The translations under genes were made by a program, and so were the position numbers. From an uncultured Muribaculaceae bacterium (GTDB taxonomy: Bacteria; Bacteroidota; Bacteroidia; Bacteroidales; Muribaculaceae), in NCBI GenBank assembly GCA_934667475.1, contig CAKUMB010000029.1:1-13141 (forward strand): a stretch of 13,141 nucleotides of DNA. Reading direction: 5' to 3'. Position 1 is the stretch's first letter. Each line of letters begins with the position of its first letter. This document shows, one piece after another, positions 1 to 6,177 of the stretch. A model generated the notes under the pieces. That model did not search any database. It saw only the letters and a program-made list of their open reading frames with translations, and was not told the DNA's origin.

Positions 1-26
1 AATTGCCGAGCTGCAGCCTTTCTTCT

Positions 27-35
27 GCAAAGATA
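27..35 (-). promoter_or_regulatory. Bacteroidota -7 promoter box directed out of the window
   Basis: On the minus strand this reads TATCTTTGC, an exact match to the Bacteroidota primary sigma factor -7 consensus TAnnTTTG. A TTG lies upstream at 54-52, but the 16 nt spacing is shorter than the usual 19 or so, so the -33 element is uncertain. Transcription would start around position 20 and run left into a gene that is not in the window. Confidence 0.45.
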
Positions 36-185
36 CACATTATATTCCGTACAACGTGAGTTTACATCTAAATCTTATGATATTTTAGCAAACAAATGAA
101 AATAATTCACCATAAGAAAGCAGAGATAATTTCTTAGAAAACTGCAAAAAGGACTCTGAATTTATAGGTTTTTAATAATTAGATT

Positions 186-201
186 TACCTTTGTATACAA
201 A
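186..201 (+). promoter_or_regulatory. Possible promoter box overlapped by a perfect palindrome
   Basis: TACCTTTG at 186-193 matches the Bacteroidota -7 consensus TAnnTTTG. The 12-bp perfect palindrome TTTGTATACAAA at 190-201 overlaps its 3' half. The nonamer CTTTGTATA at 189-197 recurs at 214-222. A palindrome over a promoter box could be an operator, but no -33 element and no downstream plus-strand gene is visible. The next gene is on the opposite strand, so this may be chance in AT-rich DNA. Confidence 0.25.
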
Positions 202-371
202 AACTAAGGCGTTCTTTGTATATTGCAAGGTTGTGAAAGAAATAGAATATAGCTCGTTTCTAAATTGTTAGCAGTTACATTCTTTATTGTTCTTAATTCA
301 TTGATATTCAGTCAGTAAAAGATATTATTGTGACTCGCCGTGTGCAAGTCAAATAAGTGCTTATTGCGGGG

Positions 372-418
372 AAAAAAGCCATCGGGGCTGTGGCGCGCGT
401 GCGCCGCAGCCCCGATGG
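372..418 (-). terminator. Strong intrinsic terminator of the GHL10 gene
   Basis: Arms at 401-418 and 379-396 form an 18-position GC-rich stem around a 4-nt loop. There is one imperfect pair (T391 with G406: a wobble in plus-strand RNA, a C-A mismatch in minus-strand RNA). On the minus strand the stem is followed by a single C and six T residues (377-372). Only the minus direction has a T tract, so it terminates the GHL10 transcript. It begins about 28 nt past that gene's stop codon. Confidence 0.88.
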
Positions 419-445
419 GTGTCTTAGTGTATGCGCTGTGTGTGG

Positions 446-3175
446 TTAGCGCACTATGAGTTTGGTGCCGTTCTGGGCCACGTAGAGGCCTGCAGGCAGC
501 GCTATGAACTGCTGCGAACCTGCGGCCACGCTATAGCGGGCCACGATGGCGCCCTGCATGTTGCAGATGTAGCCTGCGGCTGCCGATGAGCCTGTGGTGA
601 CGCGCACACCGCCGCGCATGCCGCTGATGAGCAGCGAGGCGTCGGTGCCGATGCCGTCAACGGCGCTGTTCTGGGCGCGGTACACAAATGGTATGGCCGA
701 GCACCAGCCGGTGTTGCTGATCATGCCCAGCGACTTGTAGTAGCGTGTGCAGGCGCGGGCATAGTAGGTGGCGCCGTCGGTCATGAGCTTGCTGTTCACC
801 TTAATCTCGCCGGCCGTTTTGCTGGTGGTGTAGGCTTGGTCTTTGGTCGACTCGATGAAGCGTGTGCGGCTCGAGAATTTGTTGTCGGCCGACACTTCAA
901 TTTTGTAGCCCATGGCCGCCTGTTGCGGAGTCACGGCCAGAGTCTGGTTGGCATAGAGCTCGCCGCCGCTCACGGGGCGCGAGAATGCGGGCACTTCGCC
1001 GGTCATGAACATGGTGGTGAAGGGCACAGTGGCCGACACCTTTTGCACGCCGTCGCGTGTCATCACCAGGCGGGCGTAGTAGTTGACACCGGCTGCGAGG
1101 GCGAAGTCTGCCACCTTGAGCGAGCCGTTGCCCGATGTGCCGGAGTAGGCGATGGTGCCGTCGGCAAACGTGTCGTCGGTCGAAATCTCAAGGGTCACGT
1201 CCTGGTCGTCGAGGGTGCTCCATGTGGCGGTGAAGGCGGGGTTCACGTTCACGGCGTTGGGCTGCGGATAGGTGAGGGCGAGCACCATGGGGGTGAACTC
1301 GCGGGCCTCGCTCACGCCGTCGGCGTAGTTGAGTGCGCAGGCGTGCACGCGCCAGTATTGCTTCACGTCGCCTTTGATTTTCTCAAACACGGCGGTGCTC
1401 ACCACTGTGTCGGTGGTGGCGTAGGTGTTGGTCACGTTGTTGAAGTCTTTGTCGGTGGCCACTTCAAGGGTGTATTCGGTGGCGCCCTTCACGGGGTGCC
1501 ACACGAAGTTGAAGGGGTCTTGCACCTTGGCGCCGTTGGCCGGAGTCACCAGCAGTGGAGCGGGCAGGCTCTGTGCGGGCGCACCAAGGAATATGGGCGA
1601 GTATTCGTTGCCCACGCGGTCGAGCACGCACACTGCATACTGGTAGCCTGTGCGGTAGGCTTCGGGAATTTCAAATGTGGTGCCGTAGGTCATGCCCAGC
1701 AAATAGTCCACGTCTTTGTTGAAGTCGGTCTGCTTAACGCCTTCGGGCACAGCATACACGGTGTAGCGCACGTTGCTGTAGCCGTCCCACGAGAGGGTGT
1801 AGGCCACCTTTTGCAGATTCTTGACCACACCGGGGTTTTTGCCGGCTTTCCAGCTCATGACGGGCGGCAGCGCGGGGCGGCTGTAGACGGTGCGGCGCAG
1901 ATAGTGTGCAAACGACTCTTTGGCGTTCAGGGCATACAGGTATTTGCACGAGTAGTACACCGAGCCGGGGGCGTCGTCGAGGTTTGAGCTGCGGTTCAGC
2001 TCCACTTCGTTCACATATTCGTCATAACTTTTGTTGTTGGGGCCGCTGGCCTTTTGAACGGGGGCTTTGGCTATGGTCTGCTCGATGCCCGACGCGCCCA
2101 TGGGCAGCGAGCCCGTGCTGGCGTAGGTGAGCGACGATATTGAGTGCGAAATGTAGACGTGGCGGTCGAACTTGTGTGCCGTCTTGCCCCACCAGGGGGT
2201 GATTTTTGCATAGTCGGCACTCGAGTAGCCAATGGTCCAGTAGACCTGCGGCGAGATGTAGTCGAGGCTCTTGTTGGCAATCCAGGCCACGGGGTCGCTG
2301 AATATGCCGCTATACTGCCAGTCGCTGCCCGGGCAGGGGGTGATGCCGTATTTCTTGGCCAGAGCCGAGCTCGAGCATGCCACGCCGGCGGGCGAGATGC
2401 CGAATGCCACCTCGGGGCGCAGCGATTGAATGGCTTCGTGCACATCCTTCACCATCTGGTTCACGTTGTCGCGGCGCCAGTCGCCTATCGACAGGCTTGT
2501 GCCCGAGTCCTTCCACAGCTGGTAGTCGCCGGCGCTCTCGTCCGACGGGATGCCGTTGGGGTAGAAGTAGTCGTCAAACACCACTCCGTCCACGTCGTAG
2601 TTCTTCACTATTTCCTTCACCACATTGGTGATGCGCTCGCGGGTGGCCTTGAGGCCCGGGTTCAGTATCACGGTGCTGCCGTAGGTGAGCAGCATGCCGT
2701 CGTTGCGCAGTTTCTGGTCTTGCGCGGTGTTCCACTTCGAGCCGGTGCTGAAGCGGTAGGGGTTGACCCACGCGTGGCACTCCATGCCGCGCTTGTGGCT
2801 CTCCTCCACGGCAAACTGCAGGGGGTCCCATCCGGGGTCCATGCCGCGCTCTGACACCAGATAGCTCGACCAGGGCTCGTAGCTCGACTTATACATGGCG
2901 TCGCACATCGAGCGCACCTGGAAGTAGATGGCGTTCATGTTGTTGTTCTTAAGCGAGTCGAGCAGCTCGGTGAGCTGGCTCTTTTGCTTGCTGATTTCAT
3001 TTGCATTGCCAGTGCTCGACACTGTGGTCTTGGGCCAGTCGAGTGCCCACACTGTGGCCACCCATGCCGAGCGCAGCTCGCGCTTGGGGGTGCCATAGGT
3101 CGCTGCCTGGGCCGTGAACGACGCCAGCAGCATCACAATCGCTAACAGATTGCAGATTTTCTTAGTTAATTTCAT
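446..3175 (-). CDS. Secreted GHL10 (family 10-like) glycosyl hydrolase with Fn3-like repeats
   Basis: This 909-residue exported protein has a signal peptide (residues 1-25, hydrophobic core followed by AQA-A). A GHL10 (PF02638) TIM-barrel domain follows, roughly residues 30-420. Family signatures are RELRSAWVATVWALDWP (32-48), HAWVNPYR (134-141), NPGL (172-175), DGVVFDDYFYP (196-206, with D196, D201 and D202 as candidate catalytic acids), DWRRDNVN (232-239), FGISPAG (258-264) and DYISPQVYW (305-313). Next come about four beta-rich Fn3-like segments (about 440-830). The end (about 838-909, finishing in GLYVAQNGTKLIVR) resembles the C-terminal sorting or anchoring domains of Bacteroidota exported proteins. 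Characterised GHL10 relatives, such as E. coli DigH, cleave denuded peptidoglycan glycans. A cell-wall or extracellular glycan substrate is therefore plausible, but the exact substrate is unknown. It starts at ATG without a strong Shine-Dalgarno and has its own terminator. It is probably a separate unit from tatD, which lies 159 bp upstream. Confidence 0.9.
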   Translation of the reverse strand: MKLTKKICNLLAIVMLLASFTAQAATYGTPKRELRSAWVATVWALDWPKTTVSSTGNANEISKQKSQLTELLDSLKNNNMNAIYFQVRSMCDAMYKSSYEPWSSYLVSERGMDPGWDPLQFAVEESHKRGMECHAWVNPYRFSTGSKWNTAQDQKLRNDGMLLTYGSTVILNPGLKATRERITNVVKEIVKNYDVDGVVFDDYFYPNGIPSDESAGDYQLWKDSGTSLSIGDWRRDNVNQMVKDVHEAIQSLRPEVAFGISPAGVACSSSALAKKYGITPCPGSDWQYSGIFSDPVAWIANKSLDYISPQVYWTIGYSSADYAKITPWWGKTAHKFDRHVYISHSISSLTYASTGSLPMGASGIEQTIAKAPVQKASGPNNKSYDEYVNEVELNRSSNLDDAPGSVYYSCKYLYALNAKESFAHYLRRTVYSRPALPPVMSWKAGKNPGVVKNLQKVAYTLSWDGYSNVRYTVYAVPEGVKQTDFNKDVDYLLGMTYGTTFEIPEAYRTGYQYAVCVLDRVGNEYSPIFLGAPAQSLPAPLLVTPANGAKVQDPFNFVWHPVKGATEYTLEVATDKDFNNVTNTYATTDTVVSTAVFEKIKGDVKQYWRVHACALNYADGVSEAREFTPMVLALTYPQPNAVNVNPAFTATWSTLDDQDVTLEISTDDTFADGTIAYSGTSGNGSLKVADFALAAGVNYYARLVMTRDGVQKVSATVPFTTMFMTGEVPAFSRPVSGGELYANQTLAVTPQQAAMGYKIEVSADNKFSSRTRFIESTKDQAYTTSKTAGEIKVNSKLMTDGATYYARACTRYYKSLGMISNTGWCSAIPFVYRAQNSAVDGIGTDASLLISGMRGGVRVTTGSSAAAGYICNMQGAIVARYSVAAGSQQFIALPAGLYVAQNGTKLIVR

Positions 3176-3217
3176 TCAGAAGTGTTATTTGTTATAATAT
3201 TAATTGTCAAGATTCCG

Positions 3218-3249
3218 CCCGCCGTGCCGTGGCTTTGCGGCGCGGCGGG
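3218..3249 (-). other. GC-rich hairpin in the leader of the GHL10 gene
   Basis: Arms 3218-3230 and 3237-3249 pair over 13 positions around a 6-nt loop in the gap between tatD and the GHL10 gene. On the minus strand two pairs become C-A mismatches; on the plus strand they are wobbles. No T tract follows on either strand, so it is not a classical intrinsic terminator. It lies between a -7-like box and the GHL10 start codon, so it may be a structured 5' leader, or a factor-dependent end for the tatD transcript. Confidence 0.4.
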
Positions 3250-3263
3250 TGCAGTGAGTGTAG

Positions 3264-3271
3264 CAAATTTA
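3264..3271 (-). promoter_or_regulatory. Candidate -7 promoter box for the GHL10 gene
   Basis: The minus strand reads TAAATTTG, matching TAnnTTTG. No clear -33 TTTG sits at the expected distance. A start near 3257 would give a leader of roughly 80 nt containing the GC-rich hairpin. Confidence 0.4.
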
Positions 3272-3334
3272 TTACAATTTGTGGTAACCTCCTTATCCTG
3301 CGGACTTAAAAAAACATAAACCGCATGCAAAAAG

Positions 3335-4108
3335 TCACGCTTGCAGGCCAAACAGGGCACGGGCGTTGGCGTCGGTTGCGGCCGACACTTCGGCCTCGCC
3401 TATGCCCAGCGCCTGGGCCACGGCGCGGCAAATGTGGGGAATGTTGGCGCTCTCGTTGCGGCGGCCGCGGTTGGGCACGGGGGCAAGGAAAGGCGAGTCG
3501 GTCTCCAGTAGCAGGCGGTCCAGCCCTATGGCGGGCAGCAGCGCCGGCACAGTGCTCTTCTTGAAGGTGACGATGCCGTTCACCCCAAAGTAGAAGTCGC
3601 CGCGGCGGCGTATGCGCTCCACGTCGGCCTCGGTGCCGGTGAAGCTGTGAAACACGCCCCTCAGCGGCTTGCCCGGGCCAAGGCCGTCAATCACCTCAAG
3701 GCACTCGTCAAGGCCGTTGCGGCAGTGGATTATGAATGGCAGGTCGAGCTCTTGGCACCAGCCCAGCTGTTCGGCCAGCGCCTGCATCTGCTCGCGGCGC
3801 CACGTGGCGTCCCAATACAGGTCGATGCCTATCTCGCCTACGGCCACATAGCCGCCCCCGTCAAGCAGCGGGCGCATGCGCGTCAGCGCGTCGCGCCAGC
3901 CGCCGTCCACGTCTTCGGGGTGCAGCCCCATGGCTGCCGACACATAGCTGGGATAGCTGTCGCGCATGGCGTTGAGGCGGCCTATGCTGTCGAGGTTCTC
4001 GTTGGGTAGCACCACGTGTGTCACCCCGGCGGCGCGTGCGCGCTCCACCACGGCATCGCGGTCGGCGTCGAAGTCCTCGCAATAGAGGTGGGTGTGTGAG
4101 TCGATCAC
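3335..4108 (-). CDS. TatD family metal-dependent hydrolase (putative DNase), GTG start
   Basis: This 257-residue cytoplasmic TIM-barrel protein is of normal TatD length. The two-metal ligand set is intact: H5 and H7 in DSHTH, E92 in VGEIGIDLYWD, H128 in FIIHCRNG, H154 in VFHSFTG and D204 in LETDSPFLAP. Family members are Mg-dependent 3'-5' exonucleases or DNases acting on damaged or single-stranded DNA; the physiological substrate here is unknown. The start is GTG at 4108-4106, sharing four bases (GTGA) with the TGA stop of the upstream polyprenyl synthase. The HxH motif at residues 5-7 leaves little room for a later start. The overlap implies translational coupling and one operon. No strong terminator follows, only a weak 5-bp stem around a T7 run (3299-3325). 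Confidence 0.93.
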   Translation of the reverse strand: MIDSHTHLYCEDFDADRDAVVERARAAGVTHVVLPNENLDSIGRLNAMRDSYPSYVSAAMGLHPEDVDGGWRDALTRMRPLLDGGGYVAVGEIGIDLYWDATWRREQMQALAEQLGWCQELDLPFIIHCRNGLDECLEVIDGLGPGKPLRGVFHSFTGTEADVERIRRRGDFYFGVNGIVTFKKSTVPALLPAIGLDRLLLETDSPFLAPVPNRGRRNESANIPHICRAVAQALGIGEAEVSAATDANARALFGLQA

Positions 4109-5079
4109 TTGCTGCGGTCCACTAATCGGTTGATAAACTCGGCAAACTCCTTGCGGTCGTCATCGCCCATGGCCACCTGTGCCAGGCCGTCGAGCGCCTT
4201 CTGCGTGTAGGCGGCAATGGCCTCCTGCGCCAGCTGGCGCAGCCCCAGACGCTCGTAGATGGCGCGCACGGCAGGCACCTTCTCCTGGCGCATGGCATAC
4301 TCGTCGGTGATCCAGCGGCGCAGCCCTCCCAGGTCGTCGCCCTGGGCGCGGTTGAGGGCGTTGATGAGCAGATAGGTCTTCTTGTTGTTCATTATGTCGC
4401 CGCCAATCTCCTTGCCAAAGGTGGCCTCGTCGCCCCACACGTCGAGCACGTCGTCTTGCAGCTGGAAGGCGAGACCCAGATTCAGGCCCACCTCATACAG
4501 CGCCTTGGCGTTGGCCTCATCGGCACCGGCTATGATGGCGCCCATCTTGCACGCGCAACCCAGCAGCACCGATGTCTTGAGGCGTATCATCTCGATGTAG
4601 TCGGCCTCGGTGACCTCGGCGCGCTGCTCATAGTCCATGTCCCATTGCTGACCCTCGTAAATCTCCATGGCCGTGGTGTTGAACACCTCCAGCACCGGTT
4701 GCAGCACAGCCTCGTCGACACGCGCCACATATTGCGAAGCCATGGTGAGCATGGCGTCGCCGCTGAGAATGGCCACATTCTCGTTCCAGCGGCGGTGCAC
4801 GGTGGGCTGGCCTCGGCGCACGGCAGCCTTGTCCATCACATCGTCGTGCAGCAGGGTGAAGTTGTGAAACAGCTCAAGGCCCACAGCGGCGTTGAGCGCC
4901 TTGGCGGCATCACCGCCCATGGCCTCGCAGGCCATAAGCACCAGCACGGGACGCAGGCGCTTGCCGCCCAGGGCCATGGTGTAGGCAATGGGCTGGTAGA
5001 GCTGCGACGGCTCCTTGGGGTAGGGGATGGCACTGATGGCCTCGTTCACTTTTGCCAGATATTCTTCAAATTTCAGCAT
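4105..5079 (-). CDS. Polyprenyl (isoprenyl) diphosphate synthase
   Basis: This 324-residue trans-isoprenyl diphosphate synthase condenses isopentenyl diphosphate with allylic diphosphates, supplying isoprenoid chains for quinones or other lipids. Visible motifs are GGKRLRP (38-44), the first aspartate-rich motif DDVMD (79-83) followed by RRGQPTVH, GQQWDMDY (143-150), and the second aspartate-rich motif DDVLD (209-213) followed by FGKEIGGDIMNNKKTYL. The first motif lacks the two-residue insertion of typical bacterial FPP synthases. F74 lies five residues before it, a position where bulky residues limit chain length in some GGPP synthases. Product length cannot be fixed from sequence; ispA-, crtE- or ispB-like naming is open. 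It overlaps tatD by 4 nt downstream, and the lipoprotein gene lies 119 bp upstream. Confidence 0.93.
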   Translation of the reverse strand: MLKFEEYLAKVNEAISAIPYPKEPSQLYQPIAYTMALGGKRLRPVLVLMACEAMGGDAAKALNAAVGLELFHNFTLLHDDVMDKAAVRRGQPTVHRRWNENVAILSGDAMLTMASQYVARVDEAVLQPVLEVFNTTAMEIYEGQQWDMDYEQRAEVTEADYIEMIRLKTSVLLGCACKMGAIIAGADEANAKALYEVGLNLGLAFQLQDDVLDVWGDEATFGKEIGGDIMNNKKTYLLINALNRAQGDDLGGLRRWITDEYAMRQEKVPAVRAIYERLGLRQLAQEAIAAYTQKALDGLAQVAMGDDDRKEFAEFINRLVDRSK

Positions 5080-5140
5080 AGTAGTCTCTATATGTAATTG
5101 TTTATTTGTTAATGCAGTAGCTTAATTCAAACTTGCGCAT

Positions 5141-5167
5141 TTGCGCCGGAGTGCAGATTTGGCGCAA
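5141..5167 (-). other. Short inverted repeat upstream of the polyprenyl synthase gene
   Basis: TTGCGCC (5141-5147) and GGCGCAA (5161-5167) form a 7-bp stem with a 13-nt loop in the 119-bp gap between the lipoprotein stop and the synthase start. No T tract follows, so it is a weak terminator or leader candidate. I saw no convincing -7 box for the synthase, which may be transcribed from the lipoprotein promoter. Confidence 0.25.
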
Positions 5168-5198
5168 TGCCGGCGGGGCGGCAGGCCTCACACGCGCG

Positions 5199-5501
5199 TC
5201 ACTTGCCGCCATTGTCAAACATTTGCCCCGCCAGCCGGGCATTGTGCTCGGCCACATATTTCTTAAACTCCTCATCAAAAATCTCCGCGGCCACCGAGTC
5301 GCCCATCAGCGCATACTCGCTCTGCGCAGCCTTGGCGTCGAGAATGCTGCGCTGCATGGCCAGCGTGTCGGTGGGGTTGGTTCCCACCACTTTGGCGGCT
5401 GCCTCGCCGGCGCGTTGGCGGGCCTCATCGGCATGCGGCGAGTGGCGGCATGCGCCCAGCGCAAGCACCGCAGCCGCGGCCAACAGAATTTGAGCTTTCA
5501 T
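5199..5501 (-). CDS. Small putative lipoprotein of unknown function
   Basis: This 100-residue protein has a lipoprotein signal peptide: a short positive N-terminus (MK), a hydrophobic Ala/Leu stretch and lipobox L15-G16-A17-C18. Cleavage before C18 would leave a lipidated mature chain of about 83 residues. That chain is rich in Ala, Glu, Asp and Arg, looks helical, and has no other cysteine. I do not recognise a family. A -7-like box lies about 80 nt upstream, so it probably has its own promoter. Its 3' end faces the polyprenyl synthase 119 bp away on the same strand. The clean signal peptide and matching codon use support a real gene; function cannot be assigned. Confidence 0.75.
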   Translation of the reverse strand: MKAQILLAAAAVLALGACRHSPHADEARQRAGEAAAKVVGTNPTDTLAMQRSILDAKAAQSEYALMGDSVAAEIFDEEFKKYVAEHNARLAGQMFDNGGK

Positions 5502-5581
5502 TTAATCCTTAATTCCTTTATTAGTGAGTAAAATCGGCATGGCGCGGCGCACACATCAGGCAGCGCTCCACACCCTGGCGG

Positions 5582-5589
5582 CAAAGTTA
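5582..5589 (-). promoter_or_regulatory. Candidate -7 promoter box for the lipoprotein gene
   Basis: The minus strand reads TAACTTTG followed by C, matching TAnnTTTG. It lies about 80 nt before the lipoprotein ATG and just past the ferredoxin terminator, as expected for a new transcription unit. No -33 element is clear. Confidence 0.45.
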
Positions 5590-5647
5590 CAAAAAAAGGT
5601 GCAATCGTCCACCATAGGTCAAGGTGCGTGCCATGAAGAAATCGGCA

Positions 5648-5691
5648 GAAAAATAAAGCCGGCCGTCCCACATGGCGGGGAGGCCGACTTT
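5648..5691 (-). terminator. Intrinsic terminator of the ferredoxin gene
   Basis: On the minus strand, AAAGTCGGCC (5691-5682) pairs with GGCCGGCTTT (5664-5655) with one G-U wobble. The stem extends inward through TCCC/GGGA past a single bulged base. A T-rich run (ATTTTTC) follows at 5654-5648. The structure starts about 25 nt after the ferredoxin stop codon. Confidence 0.82.
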
Positions 5692-5716
5692 GTGTCTTGC
5701 GCGTGTAGCGCTTGGC

Positions 5717-5884
5717 TTAGCCTTCGGTGATAGCCTCGTTGGGGCAAGCCTCGGCGCAAGAGCCGCAGCTGATGCACACATCGGGATCGATGCTGTAGAT
5801 GTCACCTTCGCTGATTGCGCCTGTAGGGCAAACCGACTGGCAAGTGCCACAAGCCACACAGTTGTCATTAATTACGTATGCCAT
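5717..5884 (-). CDS. 2[4Fe-4S] ferredoxin
   Basis: This 55-residue clostridial-type ferredoxin is a low-potential cytoplasmic electron carrier for anaerobic oxidoreductases such as pyruvate:ferredoxin oxidoreductase and hydrogenases. Both cluster motifs are complete: CxxCxxCxxxCP at C9, C12, C15, C19 and at C37, C40, C43, C47. The length is typical for the family. The reading frame stays open upstream to 5959, but the start at 5884 (MAYVINDNC) places the first cysteine where the family has it. The longer form would also begin inside or before the putative promoter. It is monocistronic, with its own -7 box and terminator, and diverges from the DUF3256/xseAB operon. Confidence 0.95.
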   Translation of the reverse strand: MAYVINDNCVACGTCQSVCPTGAISEGDIYSIDPDVCISCGSCAEACPNEAITEG

Positions 5885-5926
5885 TTCTTGTAAGATTTTA
5901 GTTGTTAATAAAAAGTAATCGCAGTG

Positions 5927-5934
5927 CAAAAGTA
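5927..5934 (-). promoter_or_regulatory. Candidate -7 promoter box for the ferredoxin gene
   Basis: The minus strand reads TACTTTTG followed by C, matching TAnnTTTG, about 43 nt before the ferredoxin ATG. A TTTG lies upstream at 5950-5947, but the 12 nt spacing is too short for a standard -33 element. Confidence 0.45.
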
Positions 5935-6131
5935 ATTCATTTATTCCAAACAGCATCACCTTTTCCCCACTTTTTGCACCCCACCCACGCTTAACTCATT
6001 AAAAAGTGTCGTGCTGCGAAGAGGAAAATCATCGTTGATTGTCATGATAAAGGCCCTCTTCCGCTCCTGTTTTGCATCCAGCACTGTTCCAAATCGATGT
6101 GAAATGAGGGGGCGGTGATGGGAATTTTGAG

Positions 6132-6139
6132 TATCTTTG
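6132..6139 (+). promoter_or_regulatory. Promoter -7 box of the DUF3256-xseA-xseB operon
   Basis: TATCTTTG followed by C matches the Bacteroidota -7 consensus. Transcription would start about 7 nt downstream, near 6146, leaving a leader of about 32 nt before the ATG at 6178. Starts at 6115 or 6118 would lie upstream of the transcript, which helps choose the start. No -33 element is evident. Confidence 0.6.
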
Positions 6140-6177
6140 CAGTGGGCGGCAGGGTGCTGCCTGGTAAATTTACTGCA

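Larger units (their letters stand above)
1..371. other. AT-rich gene-free region at left edge
   Basis: No credible coding sequence is visible here on either strand. The longest ATG-started plus-strand reading frame I noticed is 13 codons (96-137), without supporting context. The stretch is far more AT-rich than the neighbouring genes. It contains a minus-strand TATCTTTGC box near the edge, a plus-strand TACCTTTG box overlapped by the palindrome TTTGTATACAAA, and a second copy of CTTTGTATA 25 bp further on. A small inverted repeat AATAAG-TG-CTTATT lies at 352-365. It is probably regulatory DNA between a gene to the left, outside the window, and the GHL10 gene that ends at 446. A small RNA cannot be excluded. 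Confidence 0.6.

Noticed and set aside
836..1987. 383-codon plus-strand open frame antisense to the GHL10 gene
   Set aside because: The translation is rich in Gly, His and Val with no domain. High GC at third codon positions of the real gene keeps the antisense frame open.
3186..3210. Minus-strand TTGACA followed by TATAAC-like sequence upstream of the GHL10 gene
   Set aside because: The two parts are only about 8 nt apart, far from the 17 nt needed, and Bacteroidota primary promoters use TTTG/TAnnTTTG instead.
6016..6066. Long-range GAAGAGG / CCTCTTC inverted repeat in the divergent gap
   Set aside because: A 7-bp stem with a loop of over 30 nt and no T tract is expected by chance and fits no regulatory role that I can support.
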